This document shows positions 1 to 5,386 of a DNA stretch of 7,217 bases, piece after piece; position 1 is the first letter of the stretch; each line of letters begins with the position of its first letter. The notes under the pieces are model-generated. The model was not told the DNA's origin. It saw only the letters and a program-made list of their open reading frames with translations, and did not search any database. Position numbers and translations under genes: made by a program. Origin of the DNA: an uncultured Clostridia bacterium (lineage in GTDB: Bacteria; Bacillota; Clostridia; Christensenellales; Borkfalkiaceae); NCBI GenBank assembly GCA_947629735.1, contig CANREX010000073.1, positions 1-7,217 on the forward strand, given 5' to 3'.

Positions 1-267
1 ACGATAGCCGTCGGCACTGTCACCACGGGCGACCCCGAAACGGCTGCGGCGGTTGAAAACGTCGGCACGGCGCAGGCGGCAGTATTCAATTTCACCATTC
101 CCCGCGGTGCAACAGGACCGCAAGGACCTCAGGGTGAACCGGGCGCTGCGGCTACTATAACTCCCGGCGTTGCCGTGGCGGACGCGACGAACGCGGAAGA
201 TGTCATAACGCAATTCAACGCGCTTTTAACGAGTTTGAGAAACGCGGGCTTTATCGCCAACGCGTGA
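1..267 (+). CDS. C-terminal end of a collagen-like / phage-fibre-like protein (partial, 5' end outside window)
   Basis: An open frame enters from the left edge and ends at TGA 265-267, giving 88 residues. In order it shows a segment TVTTGDPETAAAVENVGTAQ followed by a beta-rich stretch ending in FTIPRGA, then about five collagen-type Gly-X-Y triplets (GAT GPQ GPQ GEP GAA), then a tail of about 40 residues containing VAVADATNAEDV and QFNALLTSLRNAG. The first part is the repeat style seen in phage tail-fibre and collagen-like surface proteins of Firmicutes. The tail resembles the C-terminus of phage head-fibre-type proteins. A structural fibre or surface/exosporium-type role is inferred; the N-terminus is missing, so prophage origin cannot be told from a chromosomal collagen-like gene. 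A strong terminator follows within 100 nt. Confidence 0.75.
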   Translation, partial: TIAVGTVTTGDPETAAAVENVGTAQAAVFNFTIPRGATGPQGPQGEPGAAATITPGVAVADATNAEDVITQFNALLTSLRNAGFIANA

Positions 268-363
268 CTTTTCGGCGGGCAACCAAAATGTTCGTGGCAA
301 CTCTTTCGGGAAGCTCAAAACAGCACGCAAAGTCAAACAAACTCACAATGTCAAACAAAAACA

Positions 364-392
364 GGGGGCGAATCTTCGGGTTCGCCCTTTTT
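364..392 (+). terminator. Rho-independent terminator with UUCG tetraloop
   Basis: GGGCGAA (366-372) pairs with TTCGCCC (381-387). The inner bases TC/GG extend the stem and close on a TTCG tetraloop (375-378), an especially stable cUUCGg cap. A T-run (388-392, then GCTTTT) follows and an A-rich stretch precedes. It ends the collagen-like gene and insulates the copper locus promoter that begins about 15 nt downstream. Confidence 0.9.
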
Positions 393-397
393 GCTTT

Positions 398-424
398 TAA
401 TTCCTATTGACAAGATAGGAATTA
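398..424. promoter_or_regulatory. Perfect 10-bp inverted repeat over the copA -35 box (candidate operator)
   Basis: TAATTCCTAT (398-407) is the exact reverse complement of ATAGGAATTA (415-424), separated by TGACAAG. The repeat is centred on the TTGACA -35 hexamer (407-412), so a dimeric protein bound here would block RNA polymerase. It does not match the CopY box (TACAnnTGTA), and I do not recognise it as a known CsoR or ArsR operator. The regulator is therefore unknown. The sequence and symmetry are seen directly; the operator role is inferred from position. Confidence 0.65.
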
Positions 425-435
425 GGTGTTATAAT
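407..435 (+). promoter_or_regulatory. Sigma-A promoter of the copper locus
   Basis: The -35 box TTGACA (407-412) and -10 box TATAAT (430-435) are both full consensus, with the optimal 17-bp spacer. Transcription should start near 442, giving a leader of about 37 nt before the copA ATG at 479. A promoter this strong normally needs a repressor, which fits the palindrome laid over its -35 box. Confidence 0.9.
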
Positions 436-478
436 CGGGTAGTAATAAACGAACGGCTTATGGAAATAATTTGAAAGT

Positions 479-2257
479 ATGATAAAAAATTTCGACATAA
501 CGGGAATGACCTGCTCTGCGTGCTCATCGGGAATAGAGCGCACGGTGGGCAAAATGGCGGGGGTAAACGGCGTGGAAGTCAGCCTCATGGGCAAGAGCAT
601 GCGCGTAGACTTCGACGAAGCCGTTTTGGATTCCGCGGCGATAATGCAGGCGGTTTCCGACCTCGGCTACGGCGCGTATGAGGAAGGTCAAGCCCCCGTT
701 GCGAAAAAGGCGGCGGAGGACAAAAAGCTCTTTATAAGGTTTGTGCTCTCCTTATGCCTGCTCGTTCCGCTGTTATACGTCTCGATGGGGCACATGATAC
801 ATCTGCCTATACCATTCTTTTTAGACCCGTCAAAGGGCTATGCGCAGTGGTTCGCGCTCTATCAGGCGGTTTTGTCCGCGGCGATAATAGGCATAAACTA
901 CAAATTTTTCACGCGCGGATTCATGGCGCTCATAAGAAGAGTTCCCAACATGGACACGCTTATCGCGCTCGGCTCGGGCGTGTCGTTCATCTATTCCGCC
1001 GTGCTGACGGGGTTCGTGTTTGCGGGGGTGGACGTCCACGCGAACGCAATGAATCTCCACTTTGAGAGCGCGGCGACGATACTTGCGCTTGTGACCCTCG
1101 GCAAATGGCTGGAAGAGAAGTCCAAAAAGCGCACGGGCAGCGAAATAGAAAAACTTCTGCGCCTCGCCCCCGACGAAGTAGCGGTTGAAAGGGAGGGGCA
1201 GATAGTAGTCGTCCCCAACAGCGCGGTAAACGTGGGCGACGTCGCCGTGGTTAAGCAGGGCGATTATATTCCCGTGGACGGCGTGATTGCGGAAGGTCAC
1301 GCGTTTGTCGATAAGTCCGCCATAACGGGCGAAAGCATGCCCGTAGAACTCGGCGTGGGCGACATAGTGACGACGGCTTCCGTGAACGTCGGCGGCGTAA
1401 TCAAGGTGCGCGCCGAAAAGGTGGGCGCGGAGACGACGCTCAGCAAGATAATAAAGATGGTCAGGGAGGCGGGCGCGTCCAAAGCGCCCATACAGAAGTT
1501 TGCGGACAGAATAGCGGGGGTTTTCGTGCCCGCCGTCACCGCGATTTCATTGTTAACGCTTGTAATCTGGCTGTTGATAGATAGGGGTTTTGTGCCCGAA
1601 CACTGCATAACTTACGCGATTTCCGTCCTCGTCGTGTCCTGCCCCTGCGCGCTCGGACTTGCCACGCCCGTGGCGATAATGACGGCGACGGGCAAGGCGG
1701 CGTCGCTCGGGGTGCTGTACAAGGACGCGGAAAACTTGCAGAAGATGCGTGACGTCAACTGCGTTTTGCTCGATAAGACGGCAACCATCACGCGCGGGAA
1801 ACCCGAAGTGTGCGATTTGAAGCTCTACGGAGTCGAAAGGGAATACGCGCTCAAATTGGCGGGCGGGATAGAGGCAAACTCCAATCACCCCCTCGCGAAG
1901 TGCATAAGCGATTACTGCGGCGGCGGGGTTGAAGTCGGAAAATTCGAATACGTGATAGGCAGGGGCGCAAAGGCGGTGTACGACGGCGAAGAGTGCCGCC
2001 TCGGCAACGCTTCGCTCATGGACGGCGTGAAAATTCCCGCAAAGGCGGAGGCGGACGGCAAGGAGCTTTCGGCTTCGGGCAAGACGGTAACGTATCTTTC
2101 CCGCGGGGGAAAGGTAATCGCGCTGTTTGCGGTAGCGGACAGCGTAAAGGAGGGCAGCAGGGAAGCGATAAGCCTTTTAAAGGAGCGCGGACTGCGCCTT
2201 GGTCGCGGAGAGCGTGGGAATAGACGACTTTGTCGCGGAAGTTTTGCCCGAAGATAA
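479..2257 (+). CDS. copA: CopA N-terminal fragment: HMA domain, transmembrane core, actuator, part of P/N domains
   Basis: This frame gives 592 residues. An HMA copper-binding domain (GMTCSAC, C12 and C15) covers residues 1-70. Membrane helices begin near residue 85. The actuator TGES lies at 283-286, and the membrane metal-binding CPC motif at C388-P389-C390. The phosphorylation loop follows at D432, then the nucleotide-binding HP motif (SNHPLA, H470-P471) and GRG near 497. The final residues, after about 573 (LGRGERGNRR onward), are out of frame and meaningless. Start ATG 479 is chosen because the HMA domain begins directly after it; the ribosome site is weak (GAAAG just upstream). If translated alone, the product would lack the distal P domain and the last two helices, so it could bind copper but not transport it. 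Confidence 0.75.
   Translation: MIKNFDITGMTCSACSSGIERTVGKMAGVNGVEVSLMGKSMRVDFDEAVLDSAAIMQAVSDLGYGAYEEGQAPVAKKAAEDKKLFIRFVLSLCLLVPLLYVSMGHMIHLPIPFFLDPSKGYAQWFALYQAVLSAAIIGINYKFFTRGFMALIRRVPNMDTLIALGSGVSFIYSAVLTGFVFAGVDVHANAMNLHFESAATILALVTLGKWLEEKSKKRTGSEIEKLLRLAPDEVAVEREGQIVVVPNSAVNVGDVAVVKQGDYIPVDGVIAEGHAFVDKSAITGESMPVELGVGDIVTTASVNVGGVIKVRAEKVGAETTLSKIIKMVREAGASKAPIQKFADRIAGVFVPAVTAISLLTLVIWLLIDRGFVPEHCITYAISVLVVSCPCALGLATPVAIMTATGKAASLGVLYKDAENLQKMRDVNCVLLDKTATITRGKPEVCDLKLYGVEREYALKLAGGIEANSNHPLAKCISDYCGGGVEVGKFEYVIGRGAKAVYDGEECRLGNASLMDGVKIPAKAEADGKELSASGKTVTYLSRGGKVIALFAVADSVKEGSREAISLLKERGLRLGRGERGNRRLCRGSFARR
1772..1786 (+). other. Altered P-type ATPase phosphorylation motif DKTAT
   Basis: The codons read GAT AAG ACG GCA ACC, giving D432-K-T-A435-T. 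In P-type ATPases this motif is DKTGT with a nearly invariant glycine; the aspartate that takes the phosphate is kept here. The flanking residues (VLLDKT..TITRGKP) are otherwise canonical, so the alignment is not in doubt. An alanine would be expected to disturb the tight loop around the phosphoaspartate and Mg2+. Confidence 0.85.
2190..2210 (+). other. Deletion/frameshift junction removing the TGDN motif of copA
   Basis: Upstream codons read ERGLRL up to about 2200. From 2202, in the next frame, the codons read VAESVGIDDF. CopA family members have about 13 residues between these blocks, including the TGDN motif of the P domain. No frame here encodes them, so ribosomal frameshifting could join the two parts but could not recover the lost segment. 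The short repeat CGCGGA occurs on both sides (2186-2191 and 2204-2209), which may or may not relate to the event. Confidence 0.8.
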
Positions 2258-2945
2258 GTTGCGGCAGGTGACCAACATGCAGCAGATAGGCGGCGTCGTC
2301 GCAATGGTCGGCGACGGCATAAACGATTCCCCCGCGTTAAAGCAGGCGGACGTCGGCATAGCAATCGGCAACGGAACGGACGTCGCAATAGACAGCGCGG
2401 GCGTCGTCCTCGTCGGCGGCGATTTGAGGGAACTCGACACGGCGATAGATTTATCCCGCGCGACGGTGAGGAATATCAAACAGAATCTTTTCTGGGCGTT
2501 TTTCTACAACGTCATAGCCATACCCGTGGCGGCGGGCGCGCTCTCCGCCGTGGGCTTTGTGTTCAATCCCATGATAGCGGCGGCGTGCATGAGCGCGAGC
2601 TCGCTGTTCGTCGTATGCAACGCGCTCAGATTGCTTTTATATAAGAACAAGAGGTTAAAAAGCGGTACAAAAGGGGAAAACTCCCGGCTGCCGCCGCAAA
2701 TATCGGACAATGAAACGGAGGAAGGAATTATGAAAAAGATAGTAAATATTGAGGGCATGTGCTGCGACCACTGCGCCGCGCGCGTTGAAAAGGCGCTTTC
2801 CGCGATAAGCGGGGTGGTGTCCGCCGACGTCAAACTCAAAAAGAATATCGCTGTGATAAGAAGCCGCGAGGACGTCCCCGACGACGAAATAAAGCGCGTA
2901 GTGGAGGACGCGGGCTACAAGGTCACGGGCATAGAGAGCAAATAA
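2199..2945 (+). CDS. copA: CopA C-terminal fragment (distal P domain, last two helices) fused in frame to a CopZ-like HMA domain
   Basis: This frame has 248 codons from a possible TTG start at 2199; an AAGGAG about 14 nt upstream is poorly spaced, so separate translation is doubtful. It contains VLPEDK, the Mg2+-binding GDGINDSPAL (about 2310-2336) and GTDVAIDSA. The sixth and seventh core helices carry the YN (2504-2509) and MSASS (2589-2603) metal-site motifs that define Cu(I) P1B-1 pumps. After the usual pump end (LLLYKNKRLK) the frame continues without a stop through a polar linker of about 25 residues into a second GMCCDHC metal-binding domain, ending at TAA 2943-2945. Confidence 0.65.
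   Translation: MVAESVGIDDFVAEVLPEDKLRQVTNMQQIGGVVAMVGDGINDSPALKQADVGIAIGNGTDVAIDSAGVVLVGGDLRELDTAIDLSRATVRNIKQNLFWAFFYNVIAIPVAAGALSAVGFVFNPMIAAACMSASSLFVVCNALRLLLYKNKRLKSGTKGENSRLPPQISDNETEEGIMKKIVNIEGMCCDHCAARVEKALSAISGVVSADVKLKKNIAVIRSREDVPDDEIKRVVEDAGYKVTGIESK
2717..2722 (+). promoter_or_regulatory. Internal ribosome binding site for copZ inside the copA frame
   Basis: A GGAGG-type purine run (CGGAGGAAGG, from about 2716) lies 7-8 nt before ATG 2730, well spaced for initiation. It is stronger than the site in front of copA itself. It sits within the in-frame linker between pump and chaperone domains, so the same stretch encodes linker residues and a start signal. Confidence 0.75.
2730..2945 (+). 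CDS. copZ: CopZ-like copper chaperone (HMA domain), independently translated from within the copA frame
   Basis: Starting at ATG 2730 the product is 71 residues, the normal size of a free CopZ. It begins MKKIVNIEGMCCDHCAARVE, with the CxxC-type copper ligands in GMCCDHC, then SGVVSADV and GYKVTGI near the end, typical of the beta-alpha-beta-beta-alpha-beta HMA fold. CopZ proteins hold Cu(I) in the cytoplasm and pass it to CopA or to copper-sensing repressors. The gene has its own good ribosome site and shows no damage, so it probably remains functional although the pump is broken. Since no stop separates it from copA, it could also be made as the pump's C-terminal domain; that is inference from the open frame. 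Confidence 0.8.
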   Translation: MKKIVNIEGMCCDHCAARVEKALSAISGVVSADVKLKKNIAVIRSREDVPDDEIKRVVEDAGYKVTGIESK

Positions 2946-2996
2946 AAGCCGAAACGACAAACCCGCTCCTTTTGTGACAATATAAACCAAAATAAC

Positions 2997-3016
2997 ATAT
3001 TGACGCACGCTCATAT
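2997..3016. promoter_or_regulatory. Possible ArsR/SmtB-type operator at the repressor's own promoter
   Basis: ATATTGA (2997-3003) and TCATAT (3011-3016) form an imperfect inverted repeat, with one extra base in the left arm, similar to the ATATGA...TCATAT half-sites of SmtB/CzrA-family operators. It covers the -35 box, as expected for autoregulation. A second short repeat, CAATAT (2978-2983) with ATATTG (2997-3002), overlaps it. Both matches are weak. Confidence 0.35.
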
Positions 3017-3029
3017 CATCCGCTATAAT
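3000..3029 (+). promoter_or_regulatory. Promoter of the ArsR-family regulator gene
   Basis: The -35 box TTGACG (3000-3005) and -10 box TATAAT (3024-3029) have an 18-bp spacer. The expected start near 3036 lies downstream of the first in-frame ATG (3031), which helps fix the translation start at 3058. I see no terminator between copZ and this promoter, so some read-through from the copper locus is possible. Confidence 0.85.
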
Positions 3030-3057
3030 TATGAAGATTCAAGGAGGCGGGGCAGAT

Positions 3058-3396
3058 ATGCAGGACACTATGATTTTGGACAGGCGCACAAAAGAGTTGG
3101 TGAAAGAGTATGTTCCCTCGGGCGACGTGCTCGACGCAATAACGTGCTTTTTTTCGGTCTTTGCCGACCCCACGCGGGTGAGAATGTTGTCCGCCCTCGC
3201 CATTTCCGAAATGTGCGTGACCGATTTGTCCCGCGTGTTGGAGATAAACCAGACGACCGTGTCGCACCAGCTCAGGCTTTTGAAAAACCTCGGCATAGTA
3301 AAGTGCGAAAGGTTGGGCAAGGTCATAACATATTCGCTCGTAAACGACACGGTCAACGACGTAATGCTTAAAGGCGTGGAATTTCTGGGCTGTTGA
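3058..3396 (+). CDS. ArsR/SmtB-family metal-responsive transcriptional repressor
   Basis: The product is 112 residues with a winged helix-turn-helix fold. F35-ADPTRVRMLSAL is the family's helix 2 motif, EMCVTDLS (C53) is the metal-sensing helix 3 region, QTTVSHQLRLLKNLGIV (65-81) is the recognition helix, and LGKVITYSL (86-94) is the wing. ATG 3058 is preferred over ATG 3031 because AAGGAGG (3041-3047) is spaced 10 nt before it and 3031 lies upstream of the likely transcript start. Members dimerise and leave DNA when metal binds. The ELCVC pair of arsenic/cadmium sensors is reduced to one cysteine here, and the helix 5 zinc ligands of CzrA/SmtB are not obvious; C30, C83 and the terminal C112 are other possible ligands. 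The inducer is therefore unknown. Its position beside copA suggests metal control, but the inverted repeat at copA is not a clear match for its own promoter region. Confidence 0.88.
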   Translation: MQDTMILDRRTKELVKEYVPSGDVLDAITCFFSVFADPTRVRMLSALAISEMCVTDLSRVLEINQTTVSHQLRLLKNLGIVKCERLGKVITYSLVNDTVNDVMLKGVEFLGC

Positions 3397-3437
3397 CAAG
3401 GCTGACGGCAAGTTCGGTTGCCAAGGCTGCTGGCAAT
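3397..3437 (+). repeat. Degenerate direct repeat with two overlapping hairpins behind the arsR-type gene
   Basis: CAAGGCTGACGGCAAG (3397-3412) recurs as CAAGGCTGCTGGCAAT (3422-3437), matching at 13 of 16 bases. Within it GGCAA (3407-3411) can pair with TTGCC (3418-3422), while TTGCCA (3418-3423) can instead pair with TGGCAA (3431-3436). The two hairpins share bases and cannot form together. No T-run follows, so neither is a terminator. The function is unknown and it may be a chance repeat. Confidence 0.45.
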
Positions 3438-3489
3438 GCTGATGATAGGGCTGGTTGAAGTCAAAATTTACACATAACGGTAAAAAGAG

Positions 3490-3519
3490 AAAAAGGGCAA
3501 CGATTGTCGCCCTTTTTTT
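3490..3519 (+). terminator. Rho-independent terminator after the ArsR-family gene
   Basis: AAAAAGGGC (3490-3498) pairs with GCCCTTTTT (3509-3517); two more pairs follow inside after one mismatch, closing on a GATT loop. The T-run 3513-3519 completes it. The A-tract on the left arm means it could also work on the other strand. It separates the regulator unit from the uvrC promoter just downstream. Confidence 0.85.
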
Positions 3520-3530
3520 GCGCGTTAATA

Positions 3531-3559
3531 TTGCAAACAGCGGCGTAAAGTGGTATAAT
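3531..3559 (+). promoter_or_regulatory. Extended -10 promoter of the uvrC operon, giving a very short leader
   Basis: The -35-like TTGCAA (3531-3536), a 17-bp spacer and TGG-TATAAT (3551-3559) form an extended -10 promoter. The expected start near 3566 leaves only about 9 nt before ATG 3575, and that stretch has no Shine-Dalgarno sequence. The uvrC mRNA is therefore likely leaderless or nearly so. Confidence 0.8.
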
Positions 3560-3574
3560 AAAAAACGGTATTTT

Positions 3575-5386
3575 ATGGACGTAATCAAGGAAAAACTCCG
3601 CCTGTTGCCCGATAATCCGGGCGTTTATATAATGTTGGACAAATATTCCAACGTGATTTACGTAGGCAAGGCGCGCGTGCTCAAAAACAGGGTGCGCCAA
3701 TATTTCCATTCCTCGCCCAAGCCCGAAAAAGTCATGCAGATGGTGGCTTCCGTCGCGGACTTCAACTATATCATCACGGCTTCCGAGATAGACGCCCTCG
3801 CCCTCGAAAACAACCTCATTAAAAAATACAAGCCCAAGTACAACATACTTTTAAAAGACGACAAGACATATCCTTATATCAAGGTGGATATGCGCGAAAA
3901 ATTCCCCAACTTTTACGTCACGCGCAAGATAAAAAAGGACGGCTGCAAGTACTTCGGACCGTTCATGGGCGGAATAAATTACAAGGATATTCTGGAAACC
4001 TGCCAGCTGCTGTTTTGCGTGCGTCTGTGCAGGACGTCGATAGGCGCAAAGCCCAAGCGCGAATGTTTGAATTATCATATAAACAGGTGTTGCGCCCCGT
4101 GCGCCCATAAGATTTCGGAAGAGGACTACGCGGAAAGGGTCAGGCAGGCGCTGGAATTTTTGGACGGAAACTACAAACAGGCGGCAAGTATCTTGCAGGA
4201 AAAGATGCTCTCCGCCGCCGAAAGCGAAAATTTCGAGCTTGCAATCGACTACAAAAACAAACTCGGCATGCTCTCCAAGCTGGAAGCGAAGCGGATAACG
4301 TCTATAAACAAATCGATAGACGCGGACATCATCTCCTACGCGACAAACGGGCTGTATTCCGCCGTAAACGTCCTCGTCACCCGCAAGGGGATAATGCAGG
4401 GCGGGACGTCATACGCGCTCGACGAAGCGCACGTCACGGACGCGGAGGCGTTGACGTCTTTCATAACCCAATATTACACAGTGCACGAACCCCCCGCCGA
4501 GATAATCGCCGACGGTTATTGCGAAAAGCAGCTTTTGGAGGAATTTTTCAGGGAAAAGCGGGGCAAGGGCGTGACCGTCACCCTCGCCAAACAGGGCATA
4601 AAAGCCGATTTGCTGAAAATGGCTAACGAAAACGCCCGCGATTACCTCGAAAAATCGATAGACAGAATACAGCACAAGGACGACATGACTATAAACGCGT
4701 GCAAGCGGCTGCAAAACAGCCTTTCGCTTTCCCGCTATCCCCGCAGAATGGAGTGTTACGATATCTCTAACGTCTCGGGCGTGGACAAAGTAGGGTCTAT
4801 GGTCGTGTTTATCGACGGCGAGGCGGACAAATCTTCCTATCGCCGCTTTAAAATCAAGACGGTGGAGGGCGCGGACGACTTCGCTTCACTGCGCGAGGTG
4901 CTTCTGCGCAGGCTCTCGAAACTCGGCACGGAAGAGGAGCAGTCCTTCCCCAAGCCCGACCTCATCGTAATAGACGGCGGCAAAGGTCAGCTCTCTGCGG
5001 TCAACGAAATTTTCCTCCAATTGGGGATTGCGGACGTCGACTTGATTTCCATAGCGAAACAGGAGGAAGAGATTTTCACGCTCAACAGCGACAGCAGCGT
5101 GAAGATACCCAAAAGCGATTATTCTCTTAGAATGGTCCAGCGCATACGCGACGAATCGCACCGCTTCGCCATAACCTATTTCCGCAACCTACATTCCAAG
5201 CGCAACCTTTCGAGCGTGCTCGACGAAATAGACGGCGTAGGCAAGCAAAAGCGGCTCGCCCTCATGGAAAAATTCTCCAACCTGCAAAATATCATGGACG
5301 CGGACGAGGAGGAGATAGCGAAAACGCCGGGCATAGGCGAAAAACTCGCCGCGAAGATAAAAAATTATTTCAAAGAAAACTTATGA
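3575..5386 (+). CDS. uvrC: UvrC, excinuclease ABC subunit C
   Basis: UvrC is recruited by UvrB to damaged DNA and makes both incisions in nucleotide excision repair. The 603-residue product is full length. It has an N-terminal GIY-YIG nuclease domain (PGVYIM near 15-20, VIYVGKARVLKNRV after it, and the ASEIDALALENNLIKKY block with its catalytic glutamate), which cuts 3' of the lesion. A four-cysteine cluster follows (C148, C153, C163 and the CCAPC group ending at C176), as in the Fe-S-binding UvrC motif. The UVR helix that contacts UvrB lies near 207-238. The RNase H-like nuclease, which cuts 5', includes D396 (YDISN) and D467 (IDGGKGQ). A tandem helix-hairpin-helix runs from about 551 to the end. 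Start ATG 3575 places the usual (M)xxIKEKL..LP N-terminus; an open frame continues upstream but crosses the terminator and promoter. It is first in an operon with the two genes that follow. Confidence 0.97.
   Translation: MDVIKEKLRLLPDNPGVYIMLDKYSNVIYVGKARVLKNRVRQYFHSSPKPEKVMQMVASVADFNYIITASEIDALALENNLIKKYKPKYNILLKDDKTYPYIKVDMREKFPNFYVTRKIKKDGCKYFGPFMGGINYKDILETCQLLFCVRLCRTSIGAKPKRECLNYHINRCCAPCAHKISEEDYAERVRQALEFLDGNYKQAASILQEKMLSAAESENFELAIDYKNKLGMLSKLEAKRITSINKSIDADIISYATNGLYSAVNVLVTRKGIMQGGTSYALDEAHVTDAEALTSFITQYYTVHEPPAEIIADGYCEKQLLEEFFREKRGKGVTVTLAKQGIKADLLKMANENARDYLEKSIDRIQHKDDMTINACKRLQNSLSLSRYPRRMECYDISNVSGVDKVGSMVVFIDGEADKSSYRRFKIKTVEGADDFASLREVLLRRLSKLGTEEEQSFPKPDLIVIDGGKGQLSAVNEIFLQLGIADVDLISIAKQEEEIFTLNSDSSVKIPKSDYSLRMVQRIRDESHRFAITYFRNLHSKRNLSSVLDEIDGVGKQKRLALMEKFSNLQNIMDADEEEIAKTPGIGEKLAAKIKNYFKENL

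Larger units (their letters stand above)
479..2945 (+). pseudogene. copA: Cu(I)-translocating P1B-type ATPase CopA with C-terminal HMA fusion, broken by an internal deletion and frameshift
   Basis: Two reading frames, 479 to about 2200 and about 2200 to 2945, together form one copper pump. It has an N-terminal metal-binding domain, the membrane and actuator segments, the P and N domains, the last two helices and a C-terminal metal-binding domain. The join is not a simple one-base slip. The first frame stops matching after ERGLRL and the second resumes at VAESVGIDDF, so the usual VMLTGDN-type block of roughly 13 residues is absent. The frames differ in a way that fits a loss of about 38 nt (remainder 2 modulo 3). 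Restoring that length would give about 834 residues, normal for CopA plus an extra HMA. In addition, the phosphorylation motif reads DKTAT (D432, A435) where the family has DKTGT. Either change should stop ATP-driven transport, so I call it a pseudogene; an assembly error in an uncultured genome is the main alternative for the deletion. Confidence 0.8.

Noticed and set aside
332..359. Short direct repeat GTCAAACAAA (332-341 and 350-359)
   Set aside because: Only two copies in an A-rich intergenic stretch with no flanking structure; not a CRISPR or attachment site.
460..474. Four-codon leader ORF (ATG GAA ATA ATT TGA) just before copA
   Set aside because: It has no ribosome site and is short enough to be chance; not called as a regulatory leader peptide.
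2178..2260. Programmed ribosomal frameshift in copA
   Set aside because: No slippery heptamer is evident, and the TGDN block is absent from every frame, so recoding could not produce a normal pump.
2946..2999. Possible terminator after copZ
   Set aside because: AAAAG and CTTTT occur, but no stable GC stem or T-run follows, so no terminator is called.
3031..3057. Earlier ATG for the ArsR-family gene
   Set aside because: It lies two bases after the -10 box, upstream of the expected transcript start, whereas ATG 3058 has a good AAGGAGG site.
3455..3574. N-terminal extension of uvrC
   Set aside because: The extension runs through the terminator and promoter, and UvrC family homology starts at 3575.
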